Of a DNA stretch of 63,090 nucleotides, positions 57,061 through 63,090 are shown one piece after another. Source of the stretch: Clostridia bacterium (GTDB taxonomy: Bacteria > Bacillota > Clostridia > Christensenellales > QALW01); assembly GCA_900769815.1 (NCBI GenBank), contig CAAGID010000003.1, positions 1-63,090 of the forward strand, read 5' to 3'. Each line of letters begins with the position of its first letter. Position 1 is the stretch's first letter. Position numbers and translations under genes: made by a program. Below the pieces are notes generated by a model that worked only from the letters and a program-made list of their open reading frames with translations, made no database searches and was not told the DNA's origin.

Positions 57061-57831
57061 ATGAAAAAAGTAGGTCTTGCACTTGGCGGAGGTGCAGCAC
57101 ACGGTATTGCACATATCGGTGTAATTCAGGTTTTGATTGAAAATAATATTCCTATTGACTTTGTTTCTGGATGCAGTGCAGGTGCAATAGTTGGAGGACT
57201 TTATTGTACGGGTAGTGATATGTATATGGCGGGAAAATTGTGCTCAACTATTGATATGTCGACGTTTATTGATGTTATAATTCCACGTCTTGGTTTTATA
57301 AAAGGCGAAAAGGCTGAAAATCTTGTCAACATGCTTTGTAAAGGAAAGAATATTGAAGATTGTTTACCGCCCTTTACTGCAGTTGCTTGTGATATAATTT
57401 CAGGCAAATGCATTACCTTGGATAAAGGTAACGTGGCTAAGGCTTGTCACGCAAGTTTTGCAATTCCGGGTGTTTTCGAACCGGTTGATATAGGCGATAT
57501 GCAGCTTATTGACGGTGGTGCTATGACAAGAATCCCTATTGGTGAAGTTAAAAAAATGGGAGCGGAATACGTTATTGGTGTTGACGTAGGTTATCAGGGT
57601 TCCGGTCATCAGAAAGCTAAAAATTTAATGGAAGTTTTAATGTATGCCTTTGAAATGAATGATTGGCAGACAGTTGAAAAAATGCACGAAAAAGCTGACT
57701 GCATAATTGATCCTGATCTAAGAGAAATACCCCTTCATAATCTAGAAAAAGCTGAAGAAACCGTTGAATTAGGCAGGAAAGCTACAATGAAAATGCTTGA
57801 TAAAATTAAGAAAGATTTGAATATAAAATAA
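57061..57831 (+). CDS. Patatin-like phospholipase (YlbK type)
   Basis: A 256-aa acyl hydrolase. The oxyanion loop is LGGGAAHGIAHIG (about 8-20), the nucleophile elbow is GCSAG (Ser about 40), and the dyad Asp is in DGGAMTRIP. This is the bacterial NTE/YlbK branch, probably acting on phospholipids or lysophospholipids. It is divergent from ylbJ, 30 bp away. AAAGAGG precedes the ATG. Confidence 0.88.
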   Translation: MKKVGLALGGGAAHGIAHIGVIQVLIENNIPIDFVSGCSAGAIVGGLYCTGSDMYMAGKLCSTIDMSTFIDVIIPRLGFIKGEKAENLVNMLCKGKNIEDCLPPFTAVACDIISGKCITLDKGNVAKACHASFAIPGVFEPVDIGDMQLIDGGAMTRIPIGEVKKMGAEYVIGVDVGYQGSGHQKAKNLMEVLMYAFEMNDWQTVEKMHEKADCIIDPDLREIPLHNLEKAEETVELGRKATMKMLDKIKKDLNIK

Positions 57832-57862
57832 ACCGCACTTTTTGTGCGGTTAAACTTTTAGT
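57831..57862. terminator. Bidirectional terminator between patatin and tmcAL genes
   Basis: AACCGCAC/GTGCGGTT (57831-57838 with 57844-57851), T-rich on the plus side and TTTATTTTAT on the minus strand. Confidence 0.8.
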
Positions 57863-58914
57863 AATCCGTTTGTGTAATCTTCATTACCGTTTAAATCTGA
57901 CAGGATTGAATAAATTTGAGTAGATAAAACGTTTATATGAGAAGATATTTGGGTGCTTTTATTATATTTAACTGAGTCAAGAGGGGAAATATAATAATTG
58001 TTCAAGTGCGAAAGTAATTGCATACTTTCTTTTTTTATTCCCAATAATTTAGCTTTAGGAGCATCGTTGATAAGCAGTTGAAGCTTATCTTTTGTAATAT
58101 CCAGAAGAGCACAACACAGGATACGGCTGATTCGCGAAAATGTATATCTTTTAGTTTTTATGTTAAGAATAAGTTCATCTATCGAATTTGAATCAAAAAT
58201 TTCCTTTTTAATTTTATATTCAAGACCTTCGTTAACACCACAAATATTTGAAAGCTCTTCTAATGAAAGTGAAATCAATCTGTATTTTATAAGCTCAAAA
58301 AAACGTTCAAAAAACAGGGGAGAGCCACTAAATGAGTACATCTCTGAGTTTGTTGTATTATTCATTAAATCGGTTCTTATTTTGCTTGCTGAGGCATATT
58401 CTTGCACTCGCTTAACGGTAATGGGAATCAAATTGCTATTTAAAGCAATAATTGATTTTAAATATTCTTTGCCTAAAAGATTATTAGGCTCACCGTCAAA
58501 CAGAGAGAGGGATTTTCCGTAAGATAAACCACTCTTTAAAAGTTCTTTGAAATTTTGAGAATCCCTGGAATTGAATAAAACGTCAAGATTTCCTGCTTCT
58601 GAGCCAAAACAAAGATGAGTGCAACCTATTGAATTAGCAATCTGAACACCGCCAAAGGCAAAATACTCAGCTGATTGTAAAGCATAAATTTGAGGCAATT
58701 CTATAACGGCATCGGCACCTGAATTTAAAACAGCCTCACAACGCCTGAATTTATCAAAGATTGCATTTTCGCCTCTTTGCACGAAGTTTCCGCTCATAAT
58801 ACAAACTATATAATCTGCATCTATGAGGCGATTCGCCTCTTGAATTTGATATATATGTCCCTTGTGTAGAGGGTTATATTCGCAAATTATGCCGCAAATT
58901 TTAATTTTAATCAC
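57850..58914 (-). CDS. tmcAL: tRNA(Met) cytidine acetate ligase (YlbM)
   Basis: A 354-aa nucleotidyltransferase-fold protein. CGIICEYNPLHKGHIYQI carries the HxGH-type site, and IVCIMSGNFVQRGENA follows. Characterised YlbM/TmcAL uses acetate and ATP to form ac4C at C34 of elongator tRNA-Met. The start is GTG 58914 (MIKIKICG...), matching the family; a longer in-frame reading to 58989 is unlikely. It is on the minus strand, inverted within the ylb-like block. Confidence 0.87.
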   Translation of the reverse strand: MIKIKICGIICEYNPLHKGHIYQIQEANRLIDADYIVCIMSGNFVQRGENAIFDKFRRCEAVLNSGADAVIELPQIYALQSAEYFAFGGVQIANSIGCTHLCFGSEAGNLDVLFNSRDSQNFKELLKSGLSYGKSLSLFDGEPNNLLGKEYLKSIIALNSNLIPITVKRVQEYASASKIRTDLMNNTTNSEMYSFSGSPLFFERFFELIKYRLISLSLEELSNICGVNEGLEYKIKKEIFDSNSIDELILNIKTKRYTFSRISRILCCALLDITKDKLQLLINDAPKAKLLGIKKESMQLLSHLNNYYISPLDSVKYNKSTQISSHINVLSTQIYSILSDLNGNEDYTNGLLKV

Positions 58915-59027
58915 CTTTTTTCTTAAAAATTCTGTACTTATTGAAAATTTTGTGCTATAATACAACTGTATGTTTATTATAACACACATAAAATAAAAAT
59001 CAAATATTTTTTCATGGAGGATTGTTT

Positions 59028-60227
59028 ATGAAAGTTTTAGTTATTAACGCAGGCTCAAGTTCAATGAAGTATCAGCTTTTTGATATGGATAATGAACAGG
59101 TTATTGCAAAAGGTGCTATGGACCGTATCGGTCTTGGTGGCGGCTCTGAGCATAAATACGTTGCAAAGGGCGAAACATTTAAGGATGAAGATCTTAATAT
59201 TCCTAATCACGAGGATGCTATTCAGCGTGTACTTAATAAACTTACCGATGAAAAGGTTGGCGTAATCAAGTCAATGGATGAAATCGATGCGGTTGGTCAC
59301 CGTGTTGTTCACGGCGGCGACAAGTTTGCTTGTTCCGTTAAGATTACCGATGAAGTTATTGATATGATGGAAAGCCTTATTGACCTTGCTCCTTTACATA
59401 ACCCTGCAAATCTTCAAGGCATTGAGGCATGTAAAGCCGTTATGCCTAACACACCTATGGTAGGCGTATTTGATACTGCTTTCCACCAGACAATGCCCGC
59501 AACAAGCTTTATTTATGGTATTCCTTATGAAGCCTACGAAGAGCACAAGGTTAGAAGATACGGTTTCCACGGCTCAAGCCACAAGTTTGTTTCACAACGT
59601 TGTGCTGAAATTTTAGGCAAAAATCCCGAAGATATCAATATTGTTTCATGCCACTTAGGTAACGGTTCAAGTATCGCTGCTGTAAAAGGTGGTAAGTGTC
59701 TTGATACGACAATGGGTCTTACACCTATTGAAGGTCTTCCTATGGGCACACGTTGCGGTAATATTGACCCTGCGATTATTCGTTTCCTTATGAATAAGTA
59801 TAATATGACTATTGATGAAATGGATTCGTATCTTAACAAAAAGAGTGGTATGCTTGGTATTTCAGGCGTAAGCAGTGACTTCAGAGACCTTGGCACAGCA
59901 GCTAATGAAGGCAATATGCGTGCAAAGCTTGCTGTTGATATTTTCTGCTATAATGTTAAGAAGTTTATTGGTGCATATGCTGCCGCAATGGGTGGAGTAG
60001 ATGCAATCGTATTTACTGCTGGTGTTGGTGAAAATGATGATTCTGTTCGTGCAGGCTCAGTTGAAGGCCTTGAATTCCTTGGTGCAAAAATGAACTACGA
60101 GCTTAACAAGACAATTCACGGTAAGGAAGCAATTGTATCAACTGATGATTCAACTGTTAAGATTGTTGTTATTCCTACCAATGAGGAACTTGTTATTGCA
60201 AGGGATACCAAAGAACTTTCAAAATAA
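59028..60227 (+). CDS. ackA: Acetate kinase
   Basis: A 399-aa ASKHA kinase that makes ATP from acetyl phosphate. It opens with VLVINAGSSSMKYQL and shows VGHRVVHGG, FDTAFHQTMP, the HLGNGSS phosphate loop and GVGEND near the C-terminus. ATG 59028 follows GGAGG. No pta is adjacent in the window. The position between tmcAL and the DUF177/rpmF pair is common in Firmicutes. Codon use indicates strong expression. Confidence 0.95.
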   Translation: MKVLVINAGSSSMKYQLFDMDNEQVIAKGAMDRIGLGGGSEHKYVAKGETFKDEDLNIPNHEDAIQRVLNKLTDEKVGVIKSMDEIDAVGHRVVHGGDKFACSVKITDEVIDMMESLIDLAPLHNPANLQGIEACKAVMPNTPMVGVFDTAFHQTMPATSFIYGIPYEAYEEHKVRRYGFHGSSHKFVSQRCAEILGKNPEDINIVSCHLGNGSSIAAVKGGKCLDTTMGLTPIEGLPMGTRCGNIDPAIIRFLMNKYNMTIDEMDSYLNKKSGMLGISGVSSDFRDLGTAANEGNMRAKLAVDIFCYNVKKFIGAYAAAMGGVDAIVFTAGVGENDDSVRAGSVEGLEFLGAKMNYELNKTIHGKEAIVSTDDSTVKIVVIPTNEELVIARDTKELSK

Positions 60228-60230
60228 TGA

Positions 60231-60259
60231 TTGACAAAAATTTAAAATGTATATATAAT
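60231..60259 (+). promoter_or_regulatory. Promoter of the DUF177-rpmF unit
   Basis: TTGACA (60231-60236), a 17-bp spacer and TATAAT (60254-60259), 14 bp before the start codon; fully consensus. Confidence 0.85.
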
Positions 60260-60273
60260 AGTCAGGTATTGTT

Positions 60274-60762
60274 ATGAGTATAATTGTTTCGGTAAAAGAC
60301 TCCCTTTATAATGAAGGGGATAGATATGAATTTGATATAAGTGCTGAAATCGAGCCTATGGATTATATGGGTAACGTAAGGTTTGAGGACGTAAAAGTAA
60401 CAGGTTCATATTTTGCAGATGGTAATAATGTCCGTTTTTACGGTAAGGTTGACGTAAAATGCATTTTTGAATGTGACAGATGCCTTAAAGAATTTTATAA
60501 AAATTTTAACTTTGGTTTTAGTGAAATTTTTTCATCTGATGCTGAAGACGAAAATTTACTTATAAGTAAGAACTCAACTGTTGATCTTCAACCGCTTGTG
60601 AATGACACAGTAATTTCTTCTTTGCCTATTGAACGTTTATGTAAAGAAGATTGCAAGGGCTTGTGTCCTCACTGCGGTATTGATAAAAATTTTTCATCTT
60701 GTACATGCGGTAACGTTGATGAAGCTAATCCCTTTGCCGTACTGCGTGGACTTGTGGACTAA
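60274..60762 (+). CDS. DUF177/YceD family protein
   Basis: A 162-aa protein of the YceD (YlbN) family, usually co-transcribed with rpmF and implicated in 23S rRNA/large-subunit biogenesis. The cysteines CDRC (about 71-74) and CKEDCKGLCPHCG with CTCG near the C-terminus suggest metal binding. GTCAGG precedes the ATG. Confidence 0.88.
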   Translation: MSIIVSVKDSLYNEGDRYEFDISAEIEPMDYMGNVRFEDVKVTGSYFADGNNVRFYGKVDVKCIFECDRCLKEFYKNFNFGFSEIFSSDAEDENLLISKNSTVDLQPLVNDTVISSLPIERLCKEDCKGLCPHCGIDKNFSSCTCGNVDEANPFAVLRGLVD

Positions 60763-60774
60763 GGAGGTGTTCAC

Positions 60775-60963
60775 ATGGGAGCAATTGCACCTAAGCGTAA
60801 AATTTCAAGAGCAAGACGTGACTCAAGACGTGCAAACTGGAAGCTTTCTCTTCCTGGTATTGTTGAGTGTCCTCAGTGTCATGCAAAGATGCTTGCACAC
60901 AGAATGTGCAAAGCTTGCGGTTATTATAATGGCAAGCAGATCGTTACAAAGGAAGAAGAATAA
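60775..60963 (+). CDS. rpmF: 50S ribosomal protein L32
   Basis: A 62-aa L32 with the standard PKRKISRARRDSRRANWKL start and a zinc site CPQC ... CKAC (zinc-binding C+ form). Strong SD AAGGAGGTG, 12 bp after the DUF177 gene. Confidence 0.96.
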   Translation: MGAIAPKRKISRARRDSRRANWKLSLPGIVECPQCHAKMLAHRMCKACGYYNGKQIVTKEEE

Positions 60964-60977
60964 TTCTTTTTTTAGCG

Positions 60978-61018
60978 AACAAAGCGTGTATCGTTTGATG
61001 CACGCTTTGTTATTTTTT
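60978..61018 (+). terminator. Terminator of the DUF177-rpmF unit
   Basis: An 11-bp stem AACAAAGCGTG/CACGCTTTGTT (60978-60988 with 61001-61011) and an ATTTTTT tail. Confidence 0.9.
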
Positions 61019-61043
61019 CTCATACTATTTAGTGGGTGATTTT

Positions 61044-61775
61044 GTGTGGTTTGCAAAGATTTATGATGATAGTGTTCTATTAAACATTGATAAAAAAGAA
61101 CATTTTATCAGAGTTAAAAACTGTTGTTATATTAAAAAAAATAACGAAAATTTTTATTTATTATGCCATGATAAAGTCTGGTGCTTTTCAGAAAAAATCT
61201 ATAAAAATTTTTTTGTTGTCAATAGTGATTCAAACGTTGTAAAAGTAAAAAATAAAATATATATTTCAGGTGAAGATACAGGCTGTATATACGTTTATGA
61301 TTTTAATGGAGAATTGTGTACTCTTACAAAATTAGGTGAGCATATAGCTGATTTTGAAATTTTAGACGATTGTATTTATGGAATAACGTATAATGATAAT
61401 ATTTTAATAAAAACAAATTTTAAAGAAAAAAATAGTAGCATATTTTTGGATATGGTACCCCAACGTATCATAATTAAAAAGTACATATATTTATTGCTTA
61501 ATGATGGTTATTACAGTGCAATTAAAATGCTTGATACTGATCTGAATATGCTTAAATTTATACCTTTCGAACGACAAATTGGGGACTTGTTTTTTTATTA
61601 TGATAAAATAATATTCAGCGGAACGGAATATAACTATATTTTATCAGAAAATCTTACTTTATTATCGAAAAAAAAGAGCACAGGAGAAATCCTGTGCAGG
61701 TTTAGCGATATGCCGATTTTCGAAAACACAAAAAATGCACTTGATATAGTAAATAACATTATATATCCTTTATGA
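61044..61775 (+). CDS. Hypothetical beta-propeller-like protein
   Basis: A 243-aa soluble protein made of repeating short beta-strand pairs (for example NKIYISGEDTGCIYVYDF, DCIYGITYNDNILIKT, KYIYLLLNDGYYSAIKM, DKIIFSGTEYNYILSE). This recalls a propeller or WD-like fold without recognisable WD motifs. The start is GTG 61044 behind GGGTGA, or GTG 61032. Low GC and long A/T codons. Convergent overlap of 17 bp with the DUF4364 gene. Confidence 0.55.
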   Translation: MWFAKIYDDSVLLNIDKKEHFIRVKNCCYIKKNNENFYLLCHDKVWCFSEKIYKNFFVVNSDSNVVKVKNKIYISGEDTGCIYVYDFNGELCTLTKLGEHIADFEILDDCIYGITYNDNILIKTNFKEKNSSIFLDMVPQRIIIKKYIYLLLNDGYYSAIKMLDTDLNMLKFIPFERQIGDLFFYYDKIIFSGTEYNYILSENLTLLSKKKSTGEILCRFSDMPIFENTKNALDIVNNIIYPL

Positions 61776-62274
61776 GCACTCCGTATAATGCTGCTAAAGC
61801 ATCATCTGCATGCGTTTCCCAATTTTTTACGATAAGTTTTGCTTCTTCTTCGTTATGTGCGGTCAATATAATATCATTCATTTGAAGGTCATTATCAAAA
61901 GCACGCAAATGAATCTGATATTTTCCATCATCAAGCATACTTATTCTTGTAGAAACGTTGGATTCAAGACTTAATTTTGATAAGTTTTTACTTACGTATT
62001 CAGTTATGTTTTTTCTTATAGAACCTTTGATATCCGTTTTTAAATGTGCCAAAACTATACGGCCGTCAACGGTTATTGTAAAAGTATCGCCTAATGGCGT
62101 TTCTTTTTTTAATATATAGTTTTTTTCAAGCATGTTTGAAATTGATATTGATGCATCAATATAAGTAAATTCACTTGAAGTATCAAGTGCAGAACATATT
62201 TGTTCCATATTGAGAGGAACTTTAGCATCTTGTAGCAAATATAAAATTGTAAGTGAAGATTCGGTAAAATTCAT
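61759..62274 (-). CDS. DUF4364 family winged-helix-like protein
   Basis: A 171-aa protein. The N-terminal winged-helix-like region (about 5-80) has SLTILYLLQDAKVPLNMEQIC and ISNMLEKNYILKKETPLGDTFTITVDG; a mixed C-terminal domain follows. DUF4364 proteins are common in Clostridia and are presumed DNA-binding regulators. Function not established. Confidence 0.75.
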   Translation of the reverse strand: MNFTESSLTILYLLQDAKVPLNMEQICSALDTSSEFTYIDASISISNMLEKNYILKKETPLGDTFTITVDGRIVLAHLKTDIKGSIRKNITEYVSKNLSKLSLESNVSTRISMLDDGKYQIHLRAFDNDLQMNDIILTAHNEEEAKLIVKNWETHADDALAALYGVLIKDI

Positions 62275-62291
62275 ATAAACTCCCGTTATTT

Positions 62292-62320
62292 AAAAAGCCC
62301 GCATAAGCAGGCTTTTTTAT
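62292..62320. terminator. Terminator downstream of the Crh-like gene
   Basis: AAAAAGCCCGC/GCAGGCTTTTT (62292-62302 with 62307-62317, one mismatch), with T runs on both strands. Confidence 0.8.
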
Positions 62321-62556
62321 TATGCGATAAAACTCTTTATCTCTTCTAAAAGCTTGTTGATTTCGTCAGCATCATCTGAAAGAATTTCAAGGTCAATGGG
62401 TTTTGAAAGGTCAAGGCTGAAAATACCCAAAATGCTTTTTGCATCAACAAGATATCTGCCTGAACGAAGATCCAAATCAAAGGGATATTTGTTAATTATA
62501 TTAACGAATGCTTTAATAAGAGTTGAATCATTGAGGTTTACTGAAACTTTTTTCAT
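62320..62556 (-). CDS. HPr-family protein lacking the phosphorylatable His (Crh-like)
   Basis: A 78-aa HPr-fold protein. The segment DAKSILGIFSLDL matches the HPr region around regulatory Ser46 (KSIMGVMSL). The usual His15 motif GxHARPA is absent; LNDSTLI aligns there. This is the pattern of Crh, which takes part in catabolite regulation with CcpA but not in sugar transport. AAGGAG precedes the ATG. It lies between DUF4364 and a rhamnosidase gene. Confidence 0.75.
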   Translation of the reverse strand: MKKVSVNLNDSTLIKAFVNIINKYPFDLDLRSGRYLVDAKSILGIFSLDLSKPIDLEILSDDADEINKLLEEIKSFIA

Positions 62557-62574
62557 AATAGTTCTCCTTTTTAA

Positions 62575-63090
62575 TTAAAAATACAAAAATTCATTTTCTT
62601 CAAATTTAACATCAAGTTTTTTGCCATTAACAACAACGTTAAATTCGTTTGCATCTGATTTTTTCAAGCGAATGGAAGTAAGTTTGTTATCGCCGTTAAA
62701 ATCTATGGTTAAGGTCATAATGCTATCGGTAATATTCCACGATGCGTAAATATCGCCATATGTTGAAGGAATAATTCCTTTTGCATTTGTAAGACCATAA
62801 GTGTGGGGTGAAACGGTAAAGGTCTTAAAGCCTGCTTTTTCAGGCATAACGCCAAGAACGTATGCAGAAAGAACGTGAGCAATAGCGGTATCAGGATGTG
62901 ATCGATCGCCCCAAGCACCGCCGTTGCTTTCTTTAAGGGGGGGATAAGTCATACATTCCCAAGTTGTCATAGGGCCACGCCAATCGTTAATTGCCTTAAT
63001 CCAGCTTGCCGGATGCATATTATGTGATCTGAAATCAAAGTGTGGATCTTCAAGTGCATCATATACAATAAAATCATCTGATTCTTTAAC
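62575..63090 (-). CDS. Alpha-L-rhamnosidase-like glycoside hydrolase, C-terminal part (partial)
   Basis: The reading frame is open to the right edge, so only the last 171 residues are visible. Residues such as TYPPLKESNGGAWGDRSHPDTAIAH and FKTFTVSPHT, followed by a beta-sandwich, match the C-terminal region of GH78 rhamnosidases. These remove terminal rhamnose from plant glycosides or polysaccharides. The gene reads leftward and its catalytic domain lies beyond the window. The ATG at 63018 is internal. Assignment rests on the C-terminal domain only. Confidence 0.7.
   Translation of the reverse strand, partial: VKESDDFIVYDALEDPHFDFRSHNMHPASWIKAINDWRGPMTTWECMTYPPLKESNGGAWGDRSHPDTAIAHVLSAYVLGVMPEKAGFKTFTVSPHTYGLTNAKGIIPSTYGDIYASWNITDSIMTLTIDFNGDNKLTSIRLKKSDANEFNVVVNGKKLDVKFEENEFLYF

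Overview
This window looks like the left end of an assembled contig from a low-GC, spore-forming Clostridia bacterium, probably a gut-type anaerobe. The evidence is AT-rich DNA with TTGACA/TATAAT promoters, GGAGG ribosome sites and U-tailed hairpins. It carries an intact sigma-K gene, an alpha/beta SASP, a SipL-like DUF3794/LysM protein, YlbJ and a proS T-box. There is no rRNA, CRISPR array, phage module or complete transposon. The first 20 bases are Illumina adapter, not genome.

Layout. 263-7276: a tight shikimate/aromatic operon (aroF, tyrA, aroB, aroA, pheA, fused aroE-aroK, ECF S component); aroC and dehydroquinase are absent. 7376-9926: gdhA, then a minus-strand SH3 lipoprotein behind a structured, attenuator-like leader. 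10165-17167: a divergent AraC-controlled reductive/catabolic cluster (toroid protein, 2-hydroxyacid dehydrogenase, AraC; OYE-type reductase, SDR, FrdA-like flavoprotein) around an operator region with repeated sites. 17242-22594: radical SAM protein, small membrane protein, topoisomerase III, sigK, zinc-ribbon protein, YugP-type protease. 22754-31420: prfC, glycolytic pgk-tpiA-gpmI, DegV, M20 peptidase, DUF4282-like protein, rplM-rpsI.

31421-33830: an accessory segment just after rpsI, bounded by 20-bp near-identical direct repeats and by two similar terminators. It holds a second structured leader, a lipoprotein gene, a membrane-anchored Cys/His repeat protein and a small ORF, followed by about eight 10-bp-phased repeats. 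33830-39413: GNAT, frameshifted PAP2 gene, HTH regulator, tRNA-Leu, T-box-proS, aldo/keto reductase, tRNA-Arg. 39527-45174: tmk, thioredoxin, orphan DNA methyltransferase, recG, SASP. 45267-50612 (minus): GNAT, ruvC-ruvA-ruvB-queA-tgt-yajC. 50759-60963: SipL-like protein, alr, 5-FTHF cyclo-ligase, and a rearranged ylbH-to-rpmF block (rsmD, coaD, ylbJ, patatin, tmcAL, ackA, DUF177, rpmF). 61044-63090: beta-rich hypothetical, DUF4364, Crh-like HPr protein and the 3' end of a GH78-like rhamnosidase gene.

The strongest candidate for something undescribed is the pair of leader RNAs at 9943-10092 (minus) and 31600-31748 (plus). Both begin at the predicted transcription start with a 10-12 bp P1 and have nested P2 and P3, similar joining sequences and a competing antiterminator/terminator. 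Both end just before the ribosome site of a lipoprotein gene. I do not recognise them as a known riboswitch or T-box.
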